Shown piece after piece: positions 26,904 to 35,559 of a DNA stretch of 64,000 nucleotides (position 1 is its first letter; each line of letters starts with the position of its first letter). Made by a program: the position numbers and the translations under genes. This stretch comes from JAFMDF01 sp965277445 (GTDB lineage Bacteria; Bacteroidota; Bacteroidia; Chitinophagales; Saprospiraceae). The DNA lies in NCBI GenBank assembly GCA_965277445.1, contig CBDICY010000032.1, positions 372,001 through 436,000 of the forward strand, read 5' to 3'. The notes below the pieces were generated by a model. It made no database searches, had not been told where the DNA came from, and saw only the letters and a program-made list of their open reading frames with translations.

Positions 26904-27155
26904 TTATTTTAATTTAACGCCTGTATCAACTCCCTTCATTTCTAACTTCGTCAAGTATTCGAAAATACCTAACTTGTTAATCGTACGCATTGCACTAGTT
27001 GATAACTTTAAAGTTACCCATTTATCCAATTCTGGAATATAATATCGTTTCTTATGTAAGTTCGGTAAAAACCGACGCTTTGTTTTCCTATTAGAGAAAG
27101 ACACGTTATTTCCTGAGATAGGACGCTTTCCCGTCAATTGACATACTTTAGACAT
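26904..27155 (-). CDS. rpmB: 50S ribosomal protein bL28
   Basis: An 83-residue ribosomal protein starting MSKVCQLTGKRPISGNNVSF and containing KTKRRFLPNLHKKRYYIPE, which is bL28. Only one of the usual zinc-ligand Cys residues (Cys5) remains, as in zinc-free forms. It is the first protein gene after tRNA-Arg and probably shares its promoter. Confidence 0.96.
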   Translation of the reverse strand: MSKVCQLTGKRPISGNNVSFSNRKTKRRFLPNLHKKRYYIPELDKWVTLKLSTSAMRTINKLGIFEYLTKLEMKGVDTGVKLK

Positions 27156-27239
27156 AATTGTGATTTTCTAGTTGCGAGTTGCGGATTGCAGGTTATTTTC
27201 AAACCGCACACTGCTACTGCCAACTGTTAACTAAATTTG

Positions 27240-27313
27240 TGACTTCGACAGGGTTCGAACCTGTAACCTCCTGATTCGTAGTCAGGGACTCTATCCAGTT
27301 GAGCTACGAAGCC
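27240..27313 (-). tRNA. tRNA-Arg (anticodon ACG)
   Basis: The minus strand forms a cloverleaf. The acceptor is GGCTTCG with CGAAGTC, the D stem GCTC/GAGT, the anticodon stem CCTGA/TCAGG with loop CTACGAA (anticodon ACG, whose A34 is normally edited to inosine), and the T arm ACAGG-TTCGAAC-CCTGT. The discriminator is A and CCA is not encoded. Confidence 0.97.
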
Positions 27314-27381
27314 ATTTTATTTATTTCAAGGATTTTTGCAAAAATAAAGGCATAAATAGCCCCTAGCTTTTTTTGCGAGTG

Positions 27382-27389
27382 CAAAGGTA
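27382..27389 (-). promoter_or_regulatory. -7 box of the tRNA-Arg/rpmB operon
   Basis: On the minus strand TACCTTTG fits TAnnTTTG and is followed by CACTCGC, exactly as at tRNA-Lys. The -33 position reads TTT rather than TTG. It lies about 70 bp before the tRNA. Confidence 0.65.
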
Positions 27390-27616
27390 AGGGTTTTTAA
27401 TGCTAAAGAAAAGGGGTTTTATCAGAAATATTTGATTATTTCCTAACTTTTCATAAAAAATACCACTCGAATTGGAAAAGCACCCAGTTTATGATAAATT
27501 TACATTTCTTTAAAGTATCAAATATTTTACCCATTCACTATACATAGCTACTTTCTACGATAAAGCAAGCCTACAAAACAGGCTAGCATTTTTCACCATG
27601 TCGTAAAACTAGATAT

Positions 27617-28360
27617 ATGGAAACCATGGCTAATTCTGCCCTCAAGGTCTTGATAGTGGAGGAAGATGAGTATTTTGCTTTTCATCTCACCACCTTAATT
27701 CAAGCTATCGGTTATCAAGTAGTGTCGACCATTGATAACCAAACAGAAGCACTTTCTGCCATCGCTACTTTTTTGCCTGATTTAGTCGTTATGGGGTTAG
27801 ATAATCCAGAAAAAAAATTATTGTTCAATTATGCGCAATCACTAGCAAATAGAGCACCTCCTATTCTATTTATTCCCAATTTTAACAAAAAAGATTTCTA
27901 TAGTACCCAAAAAGTAGCACTCAGAGCAGATGAAGAAAATATCCGAAAGGTTATTAAAAACAAAATAGCTACGTTAGCTACCAATCAACGGATTGGGAAT
28001 AATGTTCTTAAATATAAGGGCTTTCTATTTTTTGCTAAAAGAGGCATTTATGATAAAGTAAAAATAACGAATGTATTATACTTTAAAGCAGTCGATGATT
28101 ATGCCTTCATTCATACAGTTAAAAAAGTAGTGACTATCTTTACTGGGCTAAAAGAATTGAAGGAATTACTTAAAGATAATTTGTTTGTTCAAATTCATCG
28201 CAGTTACTTACTTAATGCCCAAAAAGATATAGTTGCCGATTTTACGACCAACCGTATTCATATTAATAACGCTCAGTCCATTCCTATAAGTCGAAGACTT
28301 AAGAAAGATGTATTAGATTGGTTTAAGGATAACCATATTGCGCTTCCCTTACAATCTTGA
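27617..28360 (+). CDS. LytTR-family regulator with degenerate receiver domain
   Basis: A 247-residue protein. Residues 10 to about 110 look like a response-regulator receiver: the acidic cluster EEDE is at 15-18 and the beta3 strand is PDLVVMG. The phospho-acceptor Asp expected right after VVM is Gly60, so phosphorylation is unlikely. Residues about 140-240 form a LytTR DNA-binding domain (VLYFKAVDDYAFIHT, LFVQIHRSYLLN, IPISRRLKKDV). No LytS-type kinase is adjacent. The start could also be the Met at codon 4. The 3' end overlaps the convergent gluconokinase gene by 12 bp. Confidence 0.85.
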   Translation: METMANSALKVLIVEEDEYFAFHLTTLIQAIGYQVVSTIDNQTEALSAIATFLPDLVVMGLDNPEKKLLFNYAQSLANRAPPILFIPNFNKKDFYSTQKVALRADEENIRKVIKNKIATLATNQRIGNNVLKYKGFLFFAKRGIYDKVKITNVLYFKAVDDYAFIHTVKKVVTIFTGLKELKELLKDNLFVQIHRSYLLNAQKDIVADFTTNRIHINNAQSIPISRRLKKDVLDWFKDNHIALPLQS

Positions 28361-28837
28361 TATAATATTTTCGACGACCTCTGCGGGTGATAATACAATA
28401 TCTATTTCAAAAGCATTTGCAGGTATTTCCAAGGCGTCAAATTGAGATTGCAATAAAGAAACTGGCATATAGTGTCCTGCTCGCTGATTCATTCGAGCTA
28501 AAATTATTTCAAAATCTCCATTTAAAAATATCCACTTGGGCGACTCCATAAGCCCATCTTCTAATCGTGTCCTATATTTTTCTTTTAAAGCAGAACAAGT
28601 AATAATTGCTCCTTTTTGCGTCAATTGTTGCTTGGCTAACTCATTTAAATTATCCAACCATGGTGCTCGATCTTCATCATTTAAAGGATTACCAGCTTTC
28701 ATTTTTTCTACATTCTCCATTGGATGAAAATCATCTGCATCAAAAAAAGGTACTTCTAGTTTTTTCGCTAATAATTCTCCGATAGTTGTTTTGCCGCTAC
28801 CAGAAACGCCCATGATAAAAATGATTTGTTGCACCAT
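28349..28837 (-). CDS. gntK: Gluconokinase
   Basis: A 162-residue P-loop kinase that phosphorylates gluconate to 6-phosphogluconate. The P-loop GVSGSGKTT is at 10-18, and DADDFHPMENVEKMKAGNPL and DRAPWLDNL are classic GntK motifs; CSALKEKYR is the conserved middle segment. It is cytosolic and full length. It is the last gene of the leftward block behind the histidine kinase (49-bp gap). No gluconate transporter is adjacent. Confidence 0.92.
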   Translation of the reverse strand: MVQQIIFIMGVSGSGKTTIGELLAKKLEVPFFDADDFHPMENVEKMKAGNPLNDEDRAPWLDNLNELAKQQLTQKGAIITCSALKEKYRTRLEDGLMESPKWIFLNGDFEIILARMNQRAGHYMPVSLLQSQFDALEIPANAFEIDIVLSPAEVVENIISRL

Positions 28838-28886
28838 ATATTTACTTTATCTTTCTCCTAAAATCTACTCAGGCAAGATGCCTAAG

Positions 28887-30188
28887 CTACTTAAAATTAA
28901 TCTGAAACTCCGTTCGTCCTTCCTCAATCGTCTGCAAAAAAAAGGTAAAATCGTGATTTCTTAAAATATCTCGAATTAAAGTTAAACCTATCCCCTGCCC
29001 CGTTCGCTTGGTACTGAAAAAAGGGGTAAATAATTGGGCTTCCATCTCTTTTGAAATGCCTTTACCAGTATCTCGAATGATCAATTGCCGCTTTTTTTCA
29101 TTGATGAGTAATGTAATCGTACCAGTTTGTTCAATTGCTTCTAAAGCATTCTTAATAATATTTACTAGCACTTGTTCTATTTGAGGTACATCTACCTTTA
29201 CGATAAATGGGTGCTCTGTTAGTTCAAATTCAAAAATTATTTGCTGCTGAGTAGCTTTGGCATGAAAAAGTACGATGACCGATTGTAATAATTGATTCAA
29301 GTCATATCTTTCCTTTTTTGGTAAAGGCAACCGAATAACATCGGCAAAATTGCGCATAAAATAGTTCAAGCGATCATTTCTTTCAATGGCAACCTCTAAA
29401 GCATTTTTGTAATCGGCCTGATCCCTTACTGAAATTTGTGTTTTATAATTCAAGATAGATTCTAAAATAGAGTTGATTGCCCCAATGGAGTTATTTACCT
29501 CATGCGCCATCATCCGAATCACTTTACCATACGCATTCTTTTCTGCGGCTAAAATTTCTATCGTCAGTTCTTCTAAGGTAATGAAATGATGATTGAATCC
29601 CCGATCCACAAAATGTGCTTTTTGACATTTAAAGGTTTGCACACCGCTTAATTGAATGGTCTTAGATTCGCCTGTTTTCAATTCACTTAATGCTGCCGTA
29701 ATTGGGTGATTTAAGGCGTGAATCGTTTGTCCTTTTAAAGGTCTATTGTCTATTTCTAGTAAAGTTCTTGCCTTAGGATTTAGACTGGAAATATTTTCAT
29801 CAAAATCTAAAATTAAAATACCGACGGGAGAGGTTTGAATCAATTTATCTAAGAAAAAATGTTGTTCTTGTTGCTTAATGCCTTCAGTTCTTAATTTATC
29901 TATCATTTGGTTGTAAGTGCCGACTAGTTTATCCATTTCAGCATTGCCTGTTTCTAGAAACTTCACATTAAAATCTCGATCTTTGATGGCTTCTGTGCCT
30001 GCGGTAATGGTTTCGATAGGTTGAATTAAGGAACGATATAAACGAATGGCTAATAACACAGAACCTAAAATGAAGAATTCAGAAATAATGAACCAGATTT
30101 TAGCTTCTTTGAAAATCTGAAAAGACAATATAAGTAAGGTCAGGTGAATGATGACTACGAAAAAGATATATTGAGTTCTTATTTTCAA
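28887..30188 (-). CDS. Membrane sensor histidine kinase (NtrY/NtrB-like)
   Basis: A 433-residue kinase. Two transmembrane helices (about 7-27 and 31-50) are separated by almost no periplasmic loop. A HAMP domain follows (about 50-103), then a PAS domain (about 110-200). The H-box is MAHEVNNSIGAINS with His229 as phospho-acceptor. The ATPase domain ends with RDTGKGISKE and GQGIGLTLIRDIL. It lies 57 bp downstream of the sigma-54 response regulator and is almost certainly its partner. The lack of a periplasmic sensor suggests detection of membrane or cytoplasmic cues. Confidence 0.92.
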   Translation of the reverse strand: MKIRTQYIFFVVIIHLTLLILSFQIFKEAKIWFIISEFFILGSVLLAIRLYRSLIQPIETITAGTEAIKDRDFNVKFLETGNAEMDKLVGTYNQMIDKLRTEGIKQQEQHFFLDKLIQTSPVGILILDFDENISSLNPKARTLLEIDNRPLKGQTIHALNHPITAALSELKTGESKTIQLSGVQTFKCQKAHFVDRGFNHHFITLEELTIEILAAEKNAYGKVIRMMAHEVNNSIGAINSILESILNYKTQISVRDQADYKNALEVAIERNDRLNYFMRNFADVIRLPLPKKERYDLNQLLQSVIVLFHAKATQQQIIFEFELTEHPFIVKVDVPQIEQVLVNIIKNALEAIEQTGTITLLINEKKRQLIIRDTGKGISKEMEAQLFTPFFSTKRTGQGIGLTLIRDILRNHDFTFFLQTIEEGRTEFQINFK

Positions 30189-30208
30189 GATACTATATTT
30201 GTTTTTTT

Positions 30209-30243
30209 GACGCTGATTGCTCTGATTTTTATGATTTTTTATG
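30209..30243. repeat. Dispersed 35-bp repeat, copy 1
   Basis: GACGCTGATTGCTCTGATTT continuing as TTATGATTTTTTATG also occurs at 37880-37914 (one difference) and 36263-36297 (a few differences). All copies have the same orientation and sit between genes of the efflux block. Confidence 0.8.
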
Positions 30244-30245
30244 TT

Positions 30246-31610
30246 TTATTCCTCATAATTAATATTGTATTTCTCCAGTCTGCGGTATAAAGCACTTCTG
30301 GTAATGCCCAATGTTTTCGCTACTCTTGAGATTTTTCCACCATGAAACTCCATTGCTTTTTTTATCATGGTTACTTCCATTTCTTCCAAGGTCATTGTGC
30401 CAACTTCGGGCAAATCTTTTGCACCACTTTTTCTTGGGGCAGCCATTGCTTGTTTTTGAAAATCACCAACTGTTAGCGTATCATTCGCCGTTACTAAAAC
30501 GATTCGTTCTACTAAATTTTTTAACTGTCGAATATTACCTGGTAATTTTAATTCTTTCAACCATTTCAAGGCTGCTTTATCCACCGTTAAGTTAGGTCGA
30601 TTATATAAGGTTTTCAAATTATTAACAAAGAAATTGACCAATAAAGGGATGTCTGATTTTCTTTCTCGCAGCGCAGGTAAACGAATTGTGATTAAATTGA
30701 TTCGATAAAAAAGGTCTTCTCGGAATTTATTTTCGTTTACTAATTCTTCTAAATTTTTATTGGTCGCACAAACTACTCGAACATCTACTTTTTTAGTACG
30801 GCTACTGCCCAATACTTCAAAAGTTTTGTCTTGTAAAACGCGTAGTAATTTTACTTGGTTATTCATTTCCATGTCCCCAATTTCATCCAAGAAAATACTG
30901 CCTTGGTTTGCCATTTCAAAACGCCCCATTCTGTCAAATCGAGCATCGGTAAACGCTCCTCTTTTATGTCCGAATAATTCACTTTCAAACAAAGTCGCTG
31001 GAATACCCCCTAAATTCACCTTGACAAAAGGCTGATTTTTACGCAAGCTATTTTGGTGAACTGCTTCTGCTATTAATTCTTTGCCTGTGCCGCTTTCACC
31101 CATAATTAAAACGGTCGCATTTGTTTTAGCAATTCGACCAATCGTTTCTAAAATATTTAATAAAGCAGAATTCTCCCCGACAATCTGTTCAAAATTATAT
31201 TGCTGGTCTAATTTTTTTCTACTTAAAGATTGTTTTTTAGATTGATTGAGTTGTAAAGTAATTTGTATAGATTGGATTAAATTATCATTCCGCCAAGGCT
31301 TGGCAATAAAATCTTTGGCGCCTAATTTAATGCCTTCTACCGCTAGAGAAATCGTTGCCCAACCTGTGATTAAAATAACAGGAATACTCGCATTGATTGT
31401 TTTAATTTTTTGTAATAAAGCCAATCCTTCCTCTCCCGAAGTTTGGATAGAGAAATTCATATCCATTAAAATTAGTGTTGGCGTATTATTTTCGACAAAT
31501 TGCAGGGCTGCTTCTGGCGTTTCTACCCCTTTGGTGGCAAAACCATTTTGTTTTAGCAGTAATGCCAAAGAGGTTTGAACTGCTTTGTCGTCGTCTATTA
31601 TTAGAATCAT
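30246..31610 (-). CDS. Sigma-54-dependent response regulator, NtrC family
   Basis: A 454-residue enhancer-binding protein, starting MILIIDDDKAVQ; an upstream in-frame start would add 22 residues that do not belong to the fold. The receiver domain has Asp50 as phospho-acceptor (LILMDMNF) and Lys104. The AAA+ domain has Walker A GESGTGKE (171-178), the sigma-54 contact loop as GAFTDA (218-223, usual form GAFTGA) and Walker B SIFLDEIG (238-245). A Fis-type helix-turn-helix ends the protein (GGKISRVAKTLGITRSALYR). It probably activates the efflux operon to its right. Confidence 0.94.
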   Translation of the reverse strand: MILIIDDDKAVQTSLALLLKQNGFATKGVETPEAALQFVENNTPTLILMDMNFSIQTSGEEGLALLQKIKTINASIPVILITGWATISLAVEGIKLGAKDFIAKPWRNDNLIQSIQITLQLNQSKKQSLSRKKLDQQYNFEQIVGENSALLNILETIGRIAKTNATVLIMGESGTGKELIAEAVHQNSLRKNQPFVKVNLGGIPATLFESELFGHKRGAFTDARFDRMGRFEMANQGSIFLDEIGDMEMNNQVKLLRVLQDKTFEVLGSSRTKKVDVRVVCATNKNLEELVNENKFREDLFYRINLITIRLPALRERKSDIPLLVNFFVNNLKTLYNRPNLTVDKAALKWLKELKLPGNIRQLKNLVERIVLVTANDTLTVGDFQKQAMAAPRKSGAKDLPEVGTMTLEEMEVTMIKKAMEFHGGKISRVAKTLGITRSALYRRLEKYNINYEE

Positions 31611-31694
31611 TTTATAAGGATTGAAGGATTTAGGGATGGAAGGTTCGGCACAACAAAAAATCCGTTGCCAACCCAATCTTGCCGCAAATACCTT

Positions 31695-31768
31695 GTAACC
31701 GCCAATTTTAATTGGCTGGTTCTATTAAAGTATTAGTTTTTAACCAGCCAATTAAAATTGGCGGTTAC
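31695..31768. repeat. Inverted repeat with 27-bp perfect arms
   Basis: GTAACCGCCAATTTTAATTG plus GCTGGTT (31695-31721) is the exact reverse complement of 31742-31768 across a 20-bp loop. It lies between the alpha/beta hydrolase and the response regulator. Confidence 0.85.
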
Positions 31769-31813
31769 GAATAAATATTAATGGTTAGCCTAATCCATCC
31801 ACTACAGAAATAA

Positions 31814-32602
31814 TCATCGAACCAACTCCCCAAATTTTCGTCGAAATAGACCATTAAAAATAGCCCCACGATGCGACTCTTTCTCTAAAGTAATTAGCTT
31901 TACTTTATCGCCATACATTTCCACCAATCGCTCCGAATGTTCAAAAGGAATCACTCTATCTTTTGTCCCATGAAATAAAGTAACGGGGCAATTGACATCT
32001 TTTAAGTGACTCGAATTATCCAAAGGATATTTGACAAAAAAATTGGGAATATATATCGGAATATATCGCTTTTTCAATTCATAGAAACTCAGATAAGGGG
32101 CAATCATGACCAGTTGTTTGGGATTATTATTTGCCGCTAAATAAGATGCCATGCCACTACCCAAGGAATAACCTGCTAGAATAATCTGGTCTTCTCGATA
32201 ACTTTCCTTTAAGTAATCATATACCTTTTGCACATCTGCATATACTTGTTCTTGAGAATACATTTCCCCATCACTTTTACCATACCCTCGATAATCGACC
32301 ATTAAAATATCATAGCCGTTATTCGCCATATTCATTGCTTGACGCCGACAACGTTTATTCGATCCACGGTTGCCGTGTAAATATAGAATTACGCCTTTTG
32401 GATTGTCTTCTCGCATCCATAAAGCATTCAAGAATATATTCTCCGCAACTTCAATTTCTACTTCATTTTTTTTACTAAAGACATAATCTTCAGATAGTTT
32501 AGAAGGGCTAAAAAGTAGTCGGTCTTGCCCGAACCAAAGTCCTATGCAGAATATACCATATAAAACAAAAATAAGCTTAGCTACTCCTTTTAAGGTCTTC
32601 AT
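31814..32602 (-). CDS. Alpha/beta hydrolase, ABHD12/13-like, membrane-anchored
   Basis: A 262-residue protein with an N-terminal signal anchor (about 8-24). The oxyanion region is YLHGNRGS. The catalytic triad is Ser146 in GYSLGSG, Asp215 in GTKDRVIP and His244 in KESHRGA. The family includes lysophospholipases and acyl-ester hydrolases facing the periplasm or cytosol; the substrate is unknown. It sits between the FtsX permeases and the response regulator on the same strand, so it is probably part of the same envelope-stress or export set. Confidence 0.88.
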   Translation of the reverse strand: MKTLKGVAKLIFVLYGIFCIGLWFGQDRLLFSPSKLSEDYVFSKKNEVEIEVAENIFLNALWMREDNPKGVILYLHGNRGSNKRCRRQAMNMANNGYDILMVDYRGYGKSDGEMYSQEQVYADVQKVYDYLKESYREDQIILAGYSLGSGMASYLAANNNPKQLVMIAPYLSFYELKKRYIPIYIPNFFVKYPLDNSSHLKDVNCPVTLFHGTKDRVIPFEHSERLVEMYGDKVKLITLEKESHRGAIFNGLFRRKFGELVR

Positions 32603-32781
32603 AATTACAGGATAACAGCCTGCCTGACGGTAGCAGGGATTGTTGCAGAATTAACAGGATTTAGAATAAGTGGTTAATCCTGTCATTTTCAAAAATCAAA
32701 AATAGCTTTTTCTCTTTTAGCTAAACAATCCTTTAGAAGTATTGGCTTTAAAATTCGTCAAATCCTATTTGCAGGCGCATT

Positions 32782-33948
32782 TTAGTCTGCATGTAAAGCA
32801 ATCGCAGGATGAATTTTTGATGCTTGCCAACTAGGATAAAAGGCACAAATACCAACTAGCAAATAAATAATTAAAATAGAAACCAATATAGCTTTTATAT
32901 AAATGGCAGTCGCTAAACCAAAGACATTCATCAATGGAAATTGCACCGCAAAAAAGCAACCTAAAATCAATGCGAAGGTAGCAATCACCATTACTTCCCC
33001 TACAAATTGTCCCGCAATAAGCATTTGAGTCGCTCCCATTGCTCGACGAGTACCAATTTCTCCTTTTCGCTTGTTTATATTCGCCCAAAGAATGCCAAAT
33101 AATCCCAATATGACATTAAAAATTAAAAATCCACAAACCGTTAGCAAAATAATACTCGGAATATAAATAAGGTTATTTGCCGTTTTTCGTTTATCGACTA
33201 AACGCTCTATTTCAATTTGATATCCTTTGGCGATTCCAGAAATCGCTTTAGATAATTGTCCTTCAAATTCGGCGGTTACGCCGGGTTTTACTTTTATTAG
33301 TAAAGAACTAATACGGCCCTTTCCAACTGGCATAAAAAATATATTCTCTTGTTGATGAAAATCACCTCCCCATCTAAAATTTCCAATTACGCCGACCACT
33401 TTCTTAGGTCGCCCTTCATCCTCTGGATTTAAAATTTGTCCTAGAGCGGTTTCATTTCCAAACATTTCAGCCCTTAAACGTTGATTAATGACAATCGGCT
33501 CATATTTTAATTCATCCATACTGTTGTCAAACCATTCCCCTTCTGTTAATGGTATCTCCAATACTTCCTTATAATTGGCATCTCCAAAAAAATACCTACC
33601 CCAAAATTCTGTATCTCCTTTTTTCAAAGTCTGAGAATTACGGGTTCCTCCAAAGGGAATCGCATTCTCACTTACCGTTACATGCTCTACTTCTTCAAAA
33701 GCCTCGATTCTATTCAACATATTCTCTTTTTGTTTACTTAAAGAGCCTCCTTCCGCATTGGCATTTTCAAACCAAACCACCCACACATTATCCCCTTTAA
33801 ACCCCATTGGTTCTACGTAATTAGTGTATTGAGAAATAATAAAACTCATGACTCCAAATAAGACCAAAAAAGAGAAAAATATTTCTATAATTAACAAACT
33901 ATGATTGCGCTTGCTATTCCACATTAATTTAAATAATTGACGTATCAT
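32782..33948 (-). CDS. ABC transporter permease, FtsX/MacB type (second)
   Basis: A 388-residue permease. TM1 is at about 17-40, followed by a periplasmic MacB-like core (about 45-260). Three C-terminal helices form the FtsX domain (about 270-385), with KRKGEIGTRRAMGATQMLIAGQF as the conserved cytoplasmic coupling segment and a final FYPSWQASKIHPAIALH. It lies 75 bp behind the first permease, and the two probably form a heterodimer with the ATPase. The substrate is unknown. Confidence 0.9.
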   Translation of the reverse strand: MIRQLFKLMWNSKRNHSLLIIEIFFSFLVLFGVMSFIISQYTNYVEPMGFKGDNVWVVWFENANAEGGSLSKQKENMLNRIEAFEEVEHVTVSENAIPFGGTRNSQTLKKGDTEFWGRYFFGDANYKEVLEIPLTEGEWFDNSMDELKYEPIVINQRLRAEMFGNETALGQILNPEDEGRPKKVVGVIGNFRWGGDFHQQENIFFMPVGKGRISSLLIKVKPGVTAEFEGQLSKAISGIAKGYQIEIERLVDKRKTANNLIYIPSIILLTVCGFLIFNVILGLFGILWANINKRKGEIGTRRAMGATQMLIAGQFVGEVMVIATFALILGCFFAVQFPLMNVFGLATAIYIKAILVSILIIYLLVGICAFYPSWQASKIHPAIALHAD

Positions 33949-34023
33949 CTTGATGATTGTTTGATGGTTAAATTGTTTGATTGCCTTACTGCAAACTGCC
34001 TACTGAATAACTGCCTACTAAAA

Positions 34024-35265
34024 TCACCCTTCTCCTACTTTCAAGGCAGCAACCACATTCATTTTAGACATTCTAAAAGCAGGTAACACCCCAGACATTA
34101 AGCCAAAGAAAATGCAGACAATCAGACTTACAAATAATACTTTTAAATTTAAGGCTAAATCCAAATCTGCAATTAAGCCACTATTATTGAGGGTATAAAT
34201 AGCGATCATTGCGAGCACAATGCCTATCAATCCTCCCAACAAAGTAATAATCAAATTTTCTATAATAAATTGATAAACCAAAGTAGCAGAATCCGCTCCA
34301 AAAGCTTTTCGTACCCCAATTTCAGAAGATCGTTCCATAATTCGGCTAACATTAATATTTATCAAATTGATCGCAGGCAATGCCATGAAAAGGAAAGCAA
34401 ATAGTCCTAAAAATAAGTAAAAGGGGCTTACTGCAAAGTTCCTAGTAGCTCCAAAAATTCGAAGAAAATTCTGAACATAAGGTTCTGCCGCTGTTTCAAA
34501 ATTCTTCCATTCATCAGGCAAGACCACTTTAGGAATTATAGCATCAAATTCTGCTTGTATTTCCGAAAATCCCTCAACATCATTGGCTAATAATACCCCT
34601 CCAAAACCACCAATTAAGTTTTTATCCTTCATTAAAGTAGTCGAGGTGGTGTAAGGAACATATATATCCGCAGAAGAGAATATTCTAGTGATCGGCACGC
34701 CTCTAACCACACCAATAATCCTATATTTTTCTAAACTGATTTCTATCGTTTCTCCCACTACATCCGTTCTATTACCAAAATATCCTTTCCTTGTCTTTTC
34801 GTTAATGACGGCTACTTTTTCACCCGCTTCCAATTGTTGTTGATTAAAAGGTTTCCCTTCTTTGAAATCAAATTCCATGACTTGCCAAAAATCAGCATTC
34901 GTCGTCTTCAAATTTAACTTTAGTCGATTGTTTTTATAGAAAGCATCGACGGCTCTAGGTTCTAAAGAAGCCATAGCAATCTTCTCTGGTGTTTCTAGTG
35001 TGGATACATATCTATCTAAAAAATGGAAACCACTACCTCCATTCCAGGAACCATTCCCATTGGCTGTAGTCATGGATGCATAAGTAATGTATAAAGACCG
35101 ATCTCTATTTACCTCAGGATAGTTGGGACTCACTAAATGATCCACAAAAGCAGTTAAAACCATTAAGACCATCAAGGTCAAGCTGATGCCAAACAAACTG
35201 ATAAACGTGAAGAACTTCCGTCTGTGTAAGACTTTCCAGGCTATTTTTATATAATTTTTAAGCAT
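34024..35265 (-). CDS. ABC transporter permease, FtsX/MacB type (first)
   Basis: A 413-residue permease with TM1 at about 15-40, a periplasmic MacB-type core (about 45-270) and three TM helices at about 285-405. The coupling motif MERSSEIGVRKAFGADSATL is clear, and the C-terminus ends LPAFRMSKMNVVAALKVGEG. It differs enough from the second permease to be a separate subunit rather than a recent duplicate. It is encoded upstream of the second permease and downstream of the ATPase. Confidence 0.92.
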   Translation of the reverse strand: MLKNYIKIAWKVLHRRKFFTFISLFGISLTLMVLMVLTAFVDHLVSPNYPEVNRDRSLYITYASMTTANGNGSWNGGSGFHFLDRYVSTLETPEKIAMASLEPRAVDAFYKNNRLKLNLKTTNADFWQVMEFDFKEGKPFNQQQLEAGEKVAVINEKTRKGYFGNRTDVVGETIEISLEKYRIIGVVRGVPITRIFSSADIYVPYTTSTTLMKDKNLIGGFGGVLLANDVEGFSEIQAEFDAIIPKVVLPDEWKNFETAAEPYVQNFLRIFGATRNFAVSPFYLFLGLFAFLFMALPAINLININVSRIMERSSEIGVRKAFGADSATLVYQFIIENLIITLLGGLIGIVLAMIAIYTLNNSGLIADLDLALNLKVLFVSLIVCIFFGLMSGVLPAFRMSKMNVVAALKVGEG

Positions 35266-35510
35266 AATTTAGTTGATTAGTTGATTGCCTGTCTACCGAC
35301 AGGTAGAATTATTAATTATTCAGTTCACTAATTATTCTTAATCAAAAGGCGCTAAAATTCGAGAAGAAGCATCTAAATAGTATGTGATTTCCCCCACGGA
35401 TAATACCTATTCAACTTATTCTTTTCTTCTTGCTTTATTGAGTGATTTCAATTGTTTGTAGCATCCGATATTCCTCCATACAACTCACGCTTTGAATATT
35501 TAGATATGCC

Positions 35511-35555
35511 AAATTCTGAAAACTAGCCCGCACACAGTCTTGCGGGTTTAGCAAA
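35511..35555. repeat. Dispersed 45-bp palindromic repeat, copy 1
   Basis: AAATTCTGAAAACTAGCCCG through GTTTAGCAAA matches the reverse complement of 41401-41445 at 42 of 45 positions. The core AGCCCGC/GCGGGTT can form a hairpin. It lies just downstream of the ABC ATPase stop. Confidence 0.85.
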
Positions 35556-35559
35556 CCTT

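Noticed and set aside
28349..28360. Overlap of the LytTR and gluconokinase genes as a possible frameshift
   Set aside because: Both proteins have natural C-termini; a 12-bp convergent overlap is ordinary.
31611..31676. Extended start of the sigma-54 regulator
   Set aside because: The receiver fold starts at MILIIDDD; the added 22 residues have no family match.
31660..31690. Second sigma-54 promoter before the response regulator
   Set aside because: A TTGGCAACGG is present on the minus strand, but no GC is found at the -12 position with the right spacing.
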